Part shown: piece after piece, positions 35,801 to 43,864 of the stretch
How positions within the stretch are numbered: position 1 is the first letter of the stretch
Layout of the letters: each line of letters begins with the position of its first letter
Source of the DNA: UBA4636 sp045534575
GTDB lineage: Bacteria; Bacillota; Clostridia; Christensenellales; Borkfalkiaceae
DNA length: 64,000 bases
Direction of reading: 5' to 3'
NCBI GenBank assembly: GCA_045534575.1
Contig: JAZSJZ010000007.1
Span: forward strand, 142,971-206,970
The notes under the pieces: generated by a model
Databases searched by the model: none
What the model was told of the DNA's origin: nothing
What the model saw: the letters and a program-made list of their open reading frames with translations, nothing else
Translations under genes and position numbers: made by a program

Positions 35801-36407
35801 CGTCAACAATCTTTCTCCTAAAACTTGCTATTTCTTCGTAGCAATCGAAATTTTCTAGTTTAGTCTGCTCTTTAAGTTCTCTTTCGGCATCTATTACGGC
35901 TTGCTTTTTCGCCTCTAAAATTTCGGCTTTTCGGCGTTGAGTGTCGCCCGTATCTAAAATAAGTTTACGAACGTTTTTAACGACGAACCTTAAATCAACC
36001 AAGCCTTGACAAAACGCCTTAATCGGCTTTACGTCTTGCTCGGGTGAAGAACTTCTTTCAATCTCGTCTAAAGCGCCGTTGCAATCCTCAACGATTCTAT
36101 CAAAATATTCGTAAATTTCGCCAAACGGAACAGGTCTTGGCTTTACGGTTACGATATGCTTTGTGATAGAAAAGGTTAAACCCTTCGTTTTTGCGTAAAT
36201 GTTTAAAAGGTCTTGATATAAGTCTTCTAACGACTCTAAAGACATCTCGAACCTTAACTTTTCTTCGTCAACAAAATCTATTTGTTGCGAACGCTCTAAG
36301 TCTAATTTCGCCTCTTTTACGGCTTGCGAAAAATGAGCCTTTCTATCAGCAAGCTCAGCCTCGTAAGTTATTCTTAAATCTTTTAATTTATCTAAATTTG
36401 AACCCAT
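32844..36407 (-). CDS. FtsK/SpoIIIE (EssC-like) ATPase with coiled-coil N-terminus
   Basis: 1187 residues. Residues 1-210 are helical and coiled-coil-rich; 220-540 form a mixed region without FHA signatures. The FtsK/SpoIIIE-type ATPase domain follows, with Walker A LLVGTAGSGKSSFLH (566-574), Walker B LFYIIDEYN (D688, E689) and sensor-like GVMLAGQS (725-732). A second ATPase-like module (about 855-1000, beginning FQIPIGVSSASM) lacks a Walker A and is probably degenerate. The C-terminus has an added helical region. No membrane segments are seen, unlike EssC, which has two. The neighbours suggest it energises export of the WXG100-like proteins; the membrane part may come from the upstream gene product. 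Confidence 0.8.
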   Translation of the reverse strand: MGSNLDKLKDLRITYEAELADRKAHFSQAVKEAKLDLERSQQIDFVDEEKLRFEMSLESLEDLYQDLLNIYAKTKGLTFSITKHIVTVKPRPVPFGEIYEYFDRIVEDCNGALDEIERSSSPEQDVKPIKAFCQGLVDLRFVVKNVRKLILDTGDTQRRKAEILEAKKQAVIDAERELKEQTKLENFDCYEEIASFRRKIVDEAKLTEESMLSNKPISSRNDLKFLMGFYTASIPEKDLNFAEKVLGIPSSAFASNPIYFNLEADHTTILINAPKLFFTKSEAFFNDKSRKLEFYKLLVNIYFTFVSNMPAKGLLFGGVEPEDGGTSHVSALELRINKDLENAMFKDIRKKTDGTTDSIPELFEQINKLCDDRATSFIDVMHSDIFSFNEENPSSAEHFILFAVNRYPYGFNTSNFNGREELVKLATQQGNNGVISIIFQETDATYTAEAPMLTAEELNADEIEFHADGSVTYNGKRATLDVCVPDFNIPEYFKEVGKYLQGASSISLFDILDRENKKTEAEKKAQKQGKFLPHKRLVVPMGESRGEPFNFTMKSCSTESFALLVGTAGSGKSSFLHTFILSAASKYSPDELQFGLIDFKSDEDSPEFSQYKRIPGKDNLYIPHVNYLMVNGKPECAVDLFTMLSDIKKERSKLFSSVGVSELSAYNDHPRVVSGELPKLPILFYIIDEYNVMLEGDGSRDRNVNRKIITALTSTIKLVRACGIGVMLAGQSVASGITGEEGALAQMNTRISLYTNSIEGYSSLMGSNNVPTSDARADVDYLRDKGFSIFTTDAGRTRTQVRHAYAGTTGCKKQLDLARAIREKYGDNAQLIAGAETLFPVSHDKTGTANIGKVEGNDFQIPIGVSSASMKPQGLEFSSEKDSLGYFALASAEQLNAIETNAVLSFIATKTHHSLGSEKVVYMSDGQSYEGHLDKFVEGFSEIGDRVELVVGTNNACKKLVEIYDLVEEREKLVNNKKGVKLDPKFVIFRDVEWLADEESSWIQDLNEPEKQVEKPLEPTQLKPIGKVVTVEELLKEKPQLAKLPRATLEAMAKQATYGTQPQTAKPTTSTEGKKRRLTLDMVRQMLRKIYERGNRVNVFALITGETIDAFKKVVLDKLSESNRVKAQESFAVYASQQEYINSNKRDEDCVKECVFVCPSESKTRLFDYSIENNQAWWDEFIKNLRK

Positions 36408-36461
36408 TATTTTACCTTTTTAGTTTAAAAATAGTTGGTTTTTAAAGTAAATATGCGTGCA

Positions 36462-38513
36462 TTACGCTAAGCAAATTGCAATACCTATTCCAATACAAAT
36501 AAAGCCCGCTATTGCAGCAATGCTACCTACTAGGAAGCCTCCGTCAATGTCTTGATCGCCAAAAATAAACGACATAACCGCTCCCATTACAACTAGGAAA
36601 GCGCCCATAATGTAAAAATTCCAATGGCCTAGGCACATCAACACGCAACCTAGAACTGATAAAACTGCGTTTAAAATTACCAGCCATAGCCCTACCGAAT
36701 ACATATCGCTAGAGAAGCCATCGTTAAGGAAGAAAGAAATAACTCCGCCACCAACGATAACAGCCCCGCCGATAAGCGCTGACCAAATGTATGCGCCAGT
36801 GACTAAGAACAAACTAAACCCTAAAAGCGCGCCGGTAAGAACGCTGTGCGCAGTCATTAAATCGCACTCTAAATCTTCAACGTATCTACCGTTATCGCTA
36901 ACGAAATAAGTGATAAAGCATTGCGCGATTATTCCAACTGCTAGAGAGAGTGATACAATGTCAAGACTTTTGCCTGCTTGGTTTCTATCAACGAATAAGA
37001 AAATGATACCGAGAACAAGTTCGGCAAGCGTCAAAATCGTAAAGACAATAGCCCTTATTTCTTCGTCGTTATTGTCGTAAAAGAGTTTAGCAAGTCTAAA
37101 ATAAACGTAACTTACGATAAGCGTTAAGCCTACGCCTAAAACAAGCGAACGAACAACGTCTTTAGTTAAAATACCAACGACGATAACCGCAACAAAAAGA
37201 ACTGCAACCGCTACGTTTTCGATCAATTTTCTGCGTTTTGCCTTCATTTCGGCAAGTTTTCTTATGCGCTCTTCCTCTTCACGCTTTATCTTGTTTATTC
37301 TTTCAATCTCTGCTAGCCTTTCTTTTTCTATGCGGTCAGCTTCGGCTTTCTTTTCTCTTGCTATGCGGTCAGCCTCGGCTTTAGCCTTAGCCTCTTCCTC
37401 TTTTTCCTTTTGCTTTCTCTTTCTCTCAGCCTCTTGGAATTGGCGTTTAGCCTCACGCTCTCTTTTTTCGTTATCAGCAATAATGCCGTTCACGGTAGAA
37501 ACGGCTTTTTGGAAGCGAGAATCAAAACTAGTTATATAATCTTCAATCAAAATTTGGTCGGCAAGTTTAGAAGCGGTATTTTTAACCTCGTCGATTTTAG
37601 CAACGAACGACGCTCCTTGACCTTTTTCTACCCTTGTTATAAAATCTTGCAAACTATCAAGTTCGCCAGCGTAATAAACTCTGCCCGCTAGCGTTAAAAT
37701 TTTAAAATAAGTAGGCTTTTGCGTTAAATATTTTTCGTGCTTTCCGTCAAGTTCTCCCTCAAGCCCAAACACCTTTGACGCCCACGCTTTGTTCTTGTTC
37801 CTTGCGTTTTGAAGGTCTAAAATCTCATCGTCAAGATCGATAGCAAGTTGAACGTCTTCGATTTCTTTTTTAAAGCCCTCTAAAAGATAGCGATTCTTAA
37901 TTTTATCGTAAGCCCTTTTCTCAAGCCCTTGCGCGATTGCTAACGTGTTGTTTACGCCCTCTATCCAAGACGCGTTTCTCACGTCACGAGAAAGTGAGGA
38001 AATAATTTTTTCTATGTCAGCAATAAACTCAGCCTCTTCAGCCATTTCTTTTAGTTCTTGTTGGCGTTTTAAAAGTTCAAGTTGGCGTCTTTGTTCGGCT
38101 TCTTGCTCGGCTTTTCTTTGTTTTTCTTCTTCTATTTTTCTAAGCCTTTCAGCCTCTTTAGCCTCTTCTTCAAGACGCTTTTTCTCTTTTTCTTCTTCTA
38201 TTTTTCTAAGCCTTTCGTTTTCAGCGTCAATTAAAATTTGAGCCTCGCTTCTAATTCTAGACAAGGTTTTTAAGCCTTCGCAGATATCAGCGTATTCTTT
38301 GCCGTTTCTTTCTTCTTCGTCGCAAAAAGCAAACGCACGGCGAGCCCAATCAAGCGTTTTTGGTTGCGCAAAAAACTCTGCAATACGTTTATCCGCTTCG
38401 TTTGCTCGCTCAATTCTAACAGCCTCTAAGTGGTGCTTGCGATACTTCTCGCTTCCGCCTACTTTTCGCCCAGCAAATGCGTCTAAACCTTTTTTGTTTT
38501 TATTCTCTGCCAT
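36462..38513 (-). CDS. Coiled-coil polytopic membrane protein, first gene of the FtsK/WXG-like operon
   Basis: 683 residues, not recognised. Residues 90-160 and 345-430 are very charged Glu/Lys/Arg coiled coils (KIEEEKEKKRLEEEAKEAE and AEADRIAREKKAEADRIEKE). Between them is a helical domain. Residues 431-681 hold about nine hydrophobic segments, starting ENVAVAVLFVAVIVVGILT. The layout is a long cytoplasmic arm joined to a membrane domain, unlike EccB, EccD or EsaA. It is transcribed from a strong promoter with AGGAGA before the ATG. Given that the ATPase lacks membrane helices, this could be the membrane platform of the system; that is inference from position. Confidence 0.7.
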   Translation of the reverse strand: MAENKNKKGLDAFAGRKVGGSEKYRKHHLEAVRIERANEADKRIAEFFAQPKTLDWARRAFAFCDEEERNGKEYADICEGLKTLSRIRSEAQILIDAENERLRKIEEEKEKKRLEEEAKEAERLRKIEEEKQRKAEQEAEQRRQLELLKRQQELKEMAEEAEFIADIEKIISSLSRDVRNASWIEGVNNTLAIAQGLEKRAYDKIKNRYLLEGFKKEIEDVQLAIDLDDEILDLQNARNKNKAWASKVFGLEGELDGKHEKYLTQKPTYFKILTLAGRVYYAGELDSLQDFITRVEKGQGASFVAKIDEVKNTASKLADQILIEDYITSFDSRFQKAVSTVNGIIADNEKREREAKRQFQEAERKRKQKEKEEEAKAKAEADRIAREKKAEADRIEKERLAEIERINKIKREEEERIRKLAEMKAKRRKLIENVAVAVLFVAVIVVGILTKDVVRSLVLGVGLTLIVSYVYFRLAKLFYDNNDEEIRAIVFTILTLAELVLGIIFLFVDRNQAGKSLDIVSLSLAVGIIAQCFITYFVSDNGRYVEDLECDLMTAHSVLTGALLGFSLFLVTGAYIWSALIGGAVIVGGGVISFFLNDGFSSDMYSVGLWLVILNAVLSVLGCVLMCLGHWNFYIMGAFLVVMGAVMSFIFGDQDIDGGFLVGSIAAIAGFICIGIGIAICLA

Positions 38514-38552
38514 AACAAACTCTCCTAATTCGTTATATTATTATAATAACTT

Positions 38553-38580
38553 ATTATATCATTAAAACGAAAATTGTCAA
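38553..38580 (-). promoter_or_regulatory. Promoter of FtsK/WXG-like operon
   Basis: Minus-strand TTGACA, 16-base spacer, TATAAT preceded by TGA. Between it and the ATG is a GTTAT/ATAAC dyad (about 38532-38550). Confidence 0.8.
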
Positions 38581-38649
38581 GGCTAAACGCAATTTTTCTA
38601 TTAAAACTTCTTTTTGTTTCGCTTATTTTTAGTTTTTTTGCAAACTTTT

Positions 38650-38692
38650 GCCCCACTTTTTGGCAAAAAGTGGGGCTATAAGCCCGTTATCT
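38650..38692 (+). repeat. 12-bp hairpin followed by interspersed TATAAG motif, copy 8
   Basis: GCCCCACTTTTT and AAAAAGTGGGGC form a perfect 12-bp stem with a 3-base loop. The right arm runs directly into GGGGCTATAAGCCCGTTATC (motif at 38674-38692). Confidence 0.7.
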
Positions 38693-38730
38693 GGCATTTT
38701 TTAATTTTTAAAATTTTTCACAAATAAAAG

Positions 38731-38758
38731 AAAAAAGCGTGGCACAAAGCCACGCCTT
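38731..38758 (-). terminator. Terminator of sigma/anti-sigma pair
   Basis: GCGTGGC / GCCACGC hairpin followed on the minus strand by TTTTTT, after the anti-sigma-like gene. Confidence 0.8.
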
Positions 38759-38768
38759 AAACTAAAGT

Positions 38769-39758
38769 TTATTGCAAAATAATATCAACCGCCTTCTCGT
38801 CTAGCCTATAATATCCGTTAAAAAGAAGCGCAAACGGATTTTCTTCCCAGAAGGTTTTATGATAAAAACAAGAAAATTTCACGCCGTCAACCGTTTCAAA
38901 TTCTATTCGATAACTTGCCTCAACCGTGCCCGTGTTATCTTCACTATTTCCATAAGTTTTAACAAGCCGTTCATGAAAATCGCTGTTTCCTTTGTTATCA
39001 AGTGTTGCGTTTAAAAAATAAGCAAAAAGTTCGTTCGCCTTTTCCTTGCCGATTTCTCGGCTAGTGGCATTTACTATAATTTTAGCATTTTCCATAAAAT
39101 TATTTTGGTTAAAAAGATTTTCATCATAGCCGTAAACGAACTCAACGTTTTCTTTAAAACCTTTGGTTGAATATTCGTCAATATCGAACTTATAAAATTT
39201 ATCGCCTATCTTTACGGCAAGGCTTGCTTTAGATTTTGAATAACTATAAATCTCACAAACGCCCTCGCCCGAAACTTCTAACTTAGTTAGAAAGATTTTT
39301 TGGTCATTAACGTCAATCTCAAGTTCTTTAATATCAATATATCGCGCGCAGTATTCAAAATCTTGATAAGTAAACCGCTTTTCAAAATAGTGCCCAATTT
39401 CTCCGCCCGGGTATTGACTGCCGTTCCCCGTAACGCCACCAAAACCATCACCGCCATTGTGCGAACCTTCTTGATTTCCGTTTGAACTAGCTCTTTTTGT
39501 TGAAGATGCCGAAAAGTCGCTACTATTAAAGCCTGCGTTATTAGCAAAATTATTGTTTTGATTTGCTAAATAGAAAATGGTTGGCGTTAATAAAAGCGCA
39601 AAAATGACCGTGAACGCAAGAGAGGCTTTTGCGAAAATAATATTTTTTTCTTTTTCTTCCACAAATTTTCTATCGTAATTAATCTTATCTGCTATTTTTG
39701 AAAAATCGGGAACGACGTTAACGTTCTTTTCAATAAATTCATCAAAAATTTTAATCAT
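38769..39758 (-). CDS. Putative membrane-anchored anti-sigma factor
   Basis: 329 residues with one membrane segment at about residues 43-65 (ASLAFTVIFALLLTPTIFYL), a short cytoplasmic N-terminus, and an extracytoplasmic part that starts with a Ser/Gly/Asn-rich linker. No named anti-sigma domain (zinc-binding HxxxCxxC) is visible. The assignment rests on topology and on the 8-base overlap with the ECF sigma gene just upstream, the standard arrangement for sigma/anti-sigma pairs. The extracytoplasmic domain (residues 125-329) may sense the envelope signal. Confidence 0.65.
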   Translation of the reverse strand: MIKIFDEFIEKNVNVVPDFSKIADKINYDRKFVEEKEKNIIFAKASLAFTVIFALLLTPTIFYLANQNNNFANNAGFNSSDFSASSTKRASSNGNQEGSHNGGDGFGGVTGNGSQYPGGEIGHYFEKRFTYQDFEYCARYIDIKELEIDVNDQKIFLTKLEVSGEGVCEIYSYSKSKASLAVKIGDKFYKFDIDEYSTKGFKENVEFVYGYDENLFNQNNFMENAKIIVNATSREIGKEKANELFAYFLNATLDNKGNSDFHERLVKTYGNSEDNTGTVEASYRIEFETVDGVKFSCFYHKTFWEENPFALLFNGYYRLDEKAVDIILQ

Positions 39759-40278
39759 AACTATCCCCCATAAAAGTTTTTAACTTCTTTATTGCTCGCT
39801 GATAAATGGTAATAACGGTTGCAAGTTTTAAGCCAAGCATCTTGGCAATTTCTCTAAACTTATAGCCGTCAACTGCGTGCAACAAAACAATTTCAACCTG
39901 CGTTTTGTTTAAAACCCTTTGCATTTTTTCTAACGCTTGCTTAAAAACTATACCCTCTTCGTCAACCAAACTCACTATCGTTAAATTTTCAACGCTAGCG
40001 GTTGGCTTTTTCCTTCTTAAATAATTTATGGCGTTATTTTTTGCCGAGTTTAAAAGATAATATTTAACGCTAGATTGAACCTTAGTTACCGAATTAAAAA
40101 AACTTAAGAAAGTATCGTTTGCAATATCTTCAATAATTTCGTTATCGGTTACGTATTTCGATATGCAAAAGAAAACGAGTTTATAATATTTTTCATAAAC
40201 GCTTTTAAAGGCTTGAGCGATTTTTTCTTTGTCGCCACTTTTTAATGCGTTTAGCAAAGTTTTATCGTCAAAACTCAT
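39751..40278 (-). CDS. ECF-type RNA polymerase sigma factor
   Basis: 175 residues with region 2 (YYKLVFFCISKYVTDNEIIED then ANDTFLSFFNSV, shown as key parts) and region 4 (LNKTQVEIVLLHAVDGYKF then REIAKMLGLKLATVITIYQRAIKKLK). It directs transcription of an unknown regulon that probably includes its own gene. No region 1 or 3 is present, as expected for group 4 sigma factors. The target promoter motif cannot be inferred from one locus. Confidence 0.88.
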   Translation of the reverse strand: MSFDDKTLLNALKSGDKEKIAQAFKSVYEKYYKLVFFCISKYVTDNEIIEDIANDTFLSFFNSVTKVQSSVKYYLLNSAKNNAINYLRRKKPTASVENLTIVSLVDEEGIVFKQALEKMQRVLNKTQVEIVLLHAVDGYKFREIAKMLGLKLATVITIYQRAIKKLKTFMGDSYD

Positions 40279-40305
40279 TTTTTAATCTCCTTTGTTTTTT
40301 CATTT

Positions 40306-40348
40306 AATAAGACAAGTTTTCACTTCGTTTTGTTTCACTTGTTTTATT
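40306..40348. promoter_or_regulatory. Inverted repeat upstream of the ECF sigma gene
   Basis: AATAAGACAAGT and ACTTGTTTTATT match at 11 of 12 positions, 19 bases apart, in the leader of the sigma gene. It may be an operator or a leader hairpin. A TTGACA lies upstream (40374-40379, minus) without a convincing -10. Confidence 0.4.
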
Positions 40349-40431
40349 TAAGCCTACTTATTTTTTAAAATTTTGTCAATACGTTTTTAAAAACTTGAAT
40401 TAAATTTTATAGAATTTTATTAAAAAAGTTA

Positions 40432-40450
40432 GCCTATAAGCCCGTTATCG
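40432..40450 (+). repeat. Interspersed TATAAG motif, copy 9
   Basis: GCCTATAAGCCCGTTATCG between the sigma gene and the YugP-like gene, antisense to both. A T-rich tail follows. Confidence 0.7.
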
Positions 40451-40477
40451 CACATTTTTAAAAATTTTAAGCACAAA

Positions 40478-40505
40478 AAAAGCACGCAAACTTTTGCGTA
40501 CTTTT
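40478..40505 (-). terminator. Terminator of YugP-like gene
   Basis: AAAGTACGCAAA / TTTGCGTGCTTT on the minus strand, followed by T run. Confidence 0.8.
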
Positions 40506-40517
40506 AAAAACAATTTT

Positions 40518-41243
40518 TTAATCTCTTCTTCCAAAAATTGTTAGAACACGGACTAAGAAGCTAAGAAAATAAACTAAAGAAGTCATAAGCGATGCAAGAT
40601 AGGTTAAAGCCGCAGCCGATAAAACCTCGCTTGCACCTGCCATTTCGGCTTCGGTTAAAATGCCTTCGGCTAAAAGCATTTTCTTTGCTCGCCTACTTGC
40701 GTTAAGTTCAACCGGCAAGGTTACGAGTGCAAACACGAGCGCGCCAGCGTAGAAAATTACGCCCACCATCGCAACGTAAAAGCCAAAATTCGAGTCAGTT
40801 GACGAGAAAATGTGAAGTAGAATACCAACTAAAACGAGCGGAATTGCAAGGCTCGTTGAGAAATTTACAACGGGAACTAAAACAGTTCTAAGGTTATAGA
40901 AAAGATAAGAATCTTTCTTTTGCATAACGTGCCCAATCTCGTGCGCAGCAACGGCAACGGCGGCAACCGAACAACTACCGTAAGTTGATTCCGATAGGTT
41001 TACAATCTTTTTGGTTGGGTGATAGTGGTCGGTTAAAAATCCGCCCACCCTACCGATAGATATATCGTTTACGCCATATCTTCGCATAAGCCTAGAAGCC
41101 GTATCGTAGCCGGTGAATTTGGAACTGCAAAAGGTTCTGTTGTGCTTTGCAAAAGCCGACCTCACCTTCGCGCTTGCCACCGCCGAAAATATAAAACAAA
41201 CTAGCATTGCAATTAAAAACGCAATATAATCTTCTAAAAACAT
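40518..41243 (-). CDS. YugP-type zinc metallopeptidase, membrane-bound
   Basis: 241 residues. The zinc motif is HEIGHVMQ at about residue 101, following a conserved THxYHPTKK-like segment (TDHYHPTKKIVNLS). Four hydrophobic segments (one N-terminal, three after the active site) place the catalytic domain at the membrane. The family is ubiquitous in Firmicutes; its substrate is unknown. The gene stands alone with its own terminator. Confidence 0.9.
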   Translation of the reverse strand: MFLEDYIAFLIAMLVCFIFSAVASAKVRSAFAKHNRTFCSSKFTGYDTASRLMRRYGVNDISIGRVGGFLTDHYHPTKKIVNLSESTYGSCSVAAVAVAAHEIGHVMQKKDSYLFYNLRTVLVPVVNFSTSLAIPLVLVGILLHIFSSTDSNFGFYVAMVGVIFYAGALVFALVTLPVELNASRRAKKMLLAEGILTEAEMAGASEVLSAAALTYLASLMTSLVYFLSFLVRVLTIFGRRD

Positions 41244-41528
41244 TTTTTATCTCCGTTTATTCTTTTATTATTATGTGCTAAAATTTGAAACAATTTTACT
41301 CTTATTAAGTTTTTTGTTCGTTTGCGTAGTTTTAATTATTATATCATATTTTTATAGAAGATACAATTAAAATTTTAACCTCACCTTTGCATTTTTTTAT
41401 ATTAAAGTTAACCCCGCCTTATAACCGAAAAAATTTCGTATAAACTTTGATTGTTTTAGTTTTTTGGTTTATGGGTTAAATGCTTGCATTTTGCGGTTTA
41501 GTTTGTTAGAATAACTTTGCAATAAAAT

Positions 41529-41603
41529 TGGGGTATCGCCAAGCGGTAAGGCTACGGACTCTGACTCCGTCACTCGGGGGTTCGAATCCCTCTACCCCAG
41601 CCA
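41529..41603 (+). tRNA. tRNA-Gln (anticodon CTG)
   Basis: Full cloverleaf: acceptor TGGGGTA/TACCCCA, D stem GCC/GGC, anticodon stem ACGGA/TCCGT with loop CTCTGAC (anticodon CTG, reads CAG), T arm GGGGG-TTCGAAT-CCCTC, discriminator G and an encoded CCA. Its last 45 bases are the left copy of the attachment-site repeat, so the element regenerates a complete gene on integration. Confidence 0.97.
41559..41603 (+). repeat. attL: 45-bp direct repeat (3' half of tRNA-Gln)
   Basis: Starts CTCTGACTCCGTCACTCGGG in the anticodon loop and ends at CCA. It is identical to 56467-56511; flanking bases differ on both sides. Confidence 0.95.
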
Positions 41604-41604
41604 A

Positions 41605-41635
41605 AATCCTTGATTTTATCAGGGATTTTTATTTT
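41605..41635 (+). terminator. Element-borne terminator behind tRNA-Gln
   Basis: AATCCTTGAT-TTT-ATCAGGGATT stem with T run, immediately after the tRNA. It belongs to the element, since the native terminator is displaced beyond attR (56513-56544). Confidence 0.8.
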
Positions 41636-41682
41636 TGCAAAAATTTAAATTTTGCTTAAAAACCCCTTAAAAACAGGCTGTT

Positions 41683-41699
41683 GGGAACTTTTTGGGAAC
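41683..41699 (+). promoter_or_regulatory. Possible integrase arm-binding sites, left
   Basis: GGGAAC-N5-GGGAAC, two sites at an 11-bp interval, 80 bases inside attL. The same arrangement recurs twice inside attR. Confidence 0.5.
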
Positions 41700-41737
41700 C
41701 TTTTAAGTTCAAAAGCCACCTTAAAAACGCTTGATTT

Positions 41738-42997
41738 TTACTCATTTTTTAATTGATAATTTACCTTTTTTGCTTCCGCTAGAATATACTCTTGGGAATA
41801 ATCGGTATATCCACGGTCAACTTTTGACGATTTTACGTCTTTATCCGACTCGTGTCCCGCCCAAAGCATAACCACTTCTGGGTTTACTCCACATTCCTTA
41901 CATCTTGTTATAAAAGTATATCTTAACTCATGAGCGTGGTGGTTAGGAAACCACTTTTTAAGTCGATTGCAAACGGTGCTTACGTTAACGTTTTTGGCTT
42001 CGTCAAAATTGATATGTTCTAAAAATTTATGAGCCATAGGCGTAAATGGAATTCTACGTTTAACAACGTTACGCCCCATTCTTTCTTTACTCGTGTCGCA
42101 TTCGAGATATTTATTATCAATAACTCTAAGAGTGGCTAACTCGCTTCTTCTTAAACCGAAAAATAATAGAACTAAAAGACCGCTCGTGCCTGCTATGTTT
42201 TTGTTATTTATGCAAAGGTCAATAAGTTTAGCCTCTTCTTCTTTCGTAAAAGCCGAGCCTTTTTTGGCTTCATAGTATGGCAAAACAATTTTATCAACCG
42301 GAGATTTTAAATCAAAATCTTCTTTTGCTAAATCAAATATGCATTTAAGATGAAGCTTTAACTTTTTTGCGGTTCTTGCTTTCCCTTCTTCTACGTAAGA
42401 AAAAAGAAACTCTTGCAGTTGCGTTCTCTTGATTTCATTTAAATTAAGGCGCCCAAATGCTGGTATAAGGTAATATTCCACTTCGGCTTTATACGACTTA
42501 TAGGTAGAAGCTTTCGTCGTTTTTTCCTTGATTTTAAGCCACTCATAAGCATAATCTTTGAACTTAGGTATGCGCTTTCTCTCGCTTTCACCCGTTTCTG
42601 TTAAAGAGTTAAGTTTGTTTATAAACTTTTCTTTCATTATTTCATAGTTTGTTGATGCAACTTCAATTCTAACACCGTTAATAGTGGCTCTTGCTTGATA
42701 CATCCCCCTAATATAACGGTATTTAATAAGCATATTGTTCGTAATAAAGGCATTTTTTAATAAATTTGGCATTTTGTTTAACTCCTTTTTAGTTAGTTTA
42801 AAATAGCCTTCTTTATCTAAATCGTCCTCTATTTCAAGTTTTGTTTTTTCTTTACTTTTTTCATCCATCGTGGCTCTAATTTTATCGACGGCAACAGAGT
42901 CCGCCAGCATTTTTATCAATGATTTTGCAAAGCTTTTGTCGTCTTTCGATTTATCTAAAGCCATATCTAAAATTTTATTGTATTCGTATTCTGTCAT
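41738..42997 (-). CDS. int: Tyrosine recombinase (phage-type integrase)
   Basis: 419 residues. N-terminal region (about 1-130) includes an arm-binding-like segment with a three-strand pattern (YRYIRGMYQARATINGVRIE). The core-binding SAM-like domain is about 140-225 (FKDYAYEWLKIKEK onward). The catalytic domain has the first Arg in LLFFGLRRSELATLR, HAHELRYTF (His and Arg), WAGHESD (His) and the nucleophile Tyr near DRGYTDYSQEY. It is placed next to attL and catalyses integration into and excision from tRNA-Gln. The ATG is followed downstream by no other phage gene. Confidence 0.93.
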   Translation of the reverse strand: MTEYEYNKILDMALDKSKDDKSFAKSLIKMLADSVAVDKIRATMDEKSKEKTKLEIEDDLDKEGYFKLTKKELNKMPNLLKNAFITNNMLIKYRYIRGMYQARATINGVRIEVASTNYEIMKEKFINKLNSLTETGESERKRIPKFKDYAYEWLKIKEKTTKASTYKSYKAEVEYYLIPAFGRLNLNEIKRTQLQEFLFSYVEEGKARTAKKLKLHLKCIFDLAKEDFDLKSPVDKIVLPYYEAKKGSAFTKEEEAKLIDLCINNKNIAGTSGLLVLLFFGLRRSELATLRVIDNKYLECDTSKERMGRNVVKRRIPFTPMAHKFLEHINFDEAKNVNVSTVCNRLKKWFPNHHAHELRYTFITRCKECGVNPEVVMLWAGHESDKDVKSSKVDRGYTDYSQEYILAEAKKVNYQLKNE

Positions 42998-43041
42998 ATA
43001 CCTCCCGATTATTCACAAATTATTTTAAACAAATAATATTA

Positions 43042-43233
43042 TCAGTCAACCTTAATATCTAAATATTTAAATAATTCGTTTAGATTGATTATTATTTTCT
43101 TTCCGCAGGTATAAGTCTTTATACGACGCTTTGTGCATAGGTTCTTAATAAAATTATAGGTTATTGCTGTTTCGCTATCAATTCTCCTTAATTCTTCTAA
43201 ACACTCGTTAATAGTTCTAAATTTTGCTTTCAT
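43042..43233 (-). CDS. Excisionase-like helix-turn-helix protein
   Basis: 63 residues with a winged-helix/MerR-like DNA-binding pattern (ITYNFIKNLCTKRRIKTYTCG then KIIINLNELFKYL, shown as key parts), as in the excisionase/helix-turn-helix_17 families. It is directly upstream of, and in the same direction as, the integrase, which fits a recombination directionality factor. An AAAAGGAGA ribosome binding site precedes the ATG. Confidence 0.7.
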   Translation of the reverse strand: MKAKFRTINECLEELRRIDSETAITYNFIKNLCTKRRIKTYTCGKKIIINLNELFKYLDIKVD

Positions 43234-43514
43234 GTATGTATTCTCCTTTTAATTTTTTTGCTTTCAAATTTGTAATTTGCTTTTTAATATTTGAGTTGTG
43301 GAAATCTCGAACATCAAAAAGTTTACGATTTGATTATACGCAAAAACTATTAACAAAGCCATCACCTTATTTCTAATAATCTACCACTTCACTGCTTAAA
43401 AATTCGCAAAGTTTAACTAGAATTAACAAAACTTCTCATTTTTTCACCCTCCTTTTTAAAAAAATCAACACCCAACTCAATCGGGGTGACGAGCATTGTC
43501 AATGAAAAGGGAAA

Positions 43515-43540
43515 CGACAGTAAAAAAATACTTACTGTCG
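43515..43540. repeat. Hairpin A of island
   Basis: CGACAGTAA / TTACTGTCG, 9 bp perfect, 8-base loop. Confidence 0.8.
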
Positions 43541-43656
43541 CTCTGTTTATTGTTATAAAATTTTTTTACGCATTGACAAAAACGGCACACCGATTACACT
43601 AAAAAAACTCTAAAAAAGAAGCTTGCAAAATGGCAAACTTTAACGGAAATAAAAAT

Positions 43657-43709
43657 AACGCCTGAATGTTGAGTTATCAGCGGTTTAGCGATAACCAACT
43701 TCAGGCGTT
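43657..43709. repeat. Hairpin B of island
   Basis: Outer AACGCCTGAA/TTCAGGCGTT (10 bp) and inner GTTATC/GATAAC (6 bp) with an 11-base loop. It is followed on the plus strand by TTTATCC, so it may also terminate transcription. Confidence 0.8.
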
Positions 43710-43740
43710 TTATCCATTTTTGCACGTTCATTTTAGTTTT

Positions 43741-43806
43741 GTTAGACACGCCCTTGTCTAGCGGAGCGAAGCGACGCTCTCGTTTCAAGACAAGGGCGTG
43801 TCTAAC
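43741..43806. repeat. Hairpin C of island (19-bp perfect stem)
   Basis: GTTAGACACGCCCTTGTCT at 43741-43759 and its exact complement at 43788-43806. The 28-base loop has an inner GAGCG/CGCTC stem. The right arm begins TCAAGACAAG, identical to the right arm of hairpin D. Confidence 0.9.
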
Positions 43807-43864
43807 TGTAAAACGAGTTAATTTTTAACCTTTCACTTTGTTTTGTTTTCAAGTTTATAAATTA

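Noticed and set aside
43594..43788. 64-codon minus-strand frame in the hairpin region
   Set aside because: It runs through two large inverted repeats and has no ribosome binding site or recognisable protein features.
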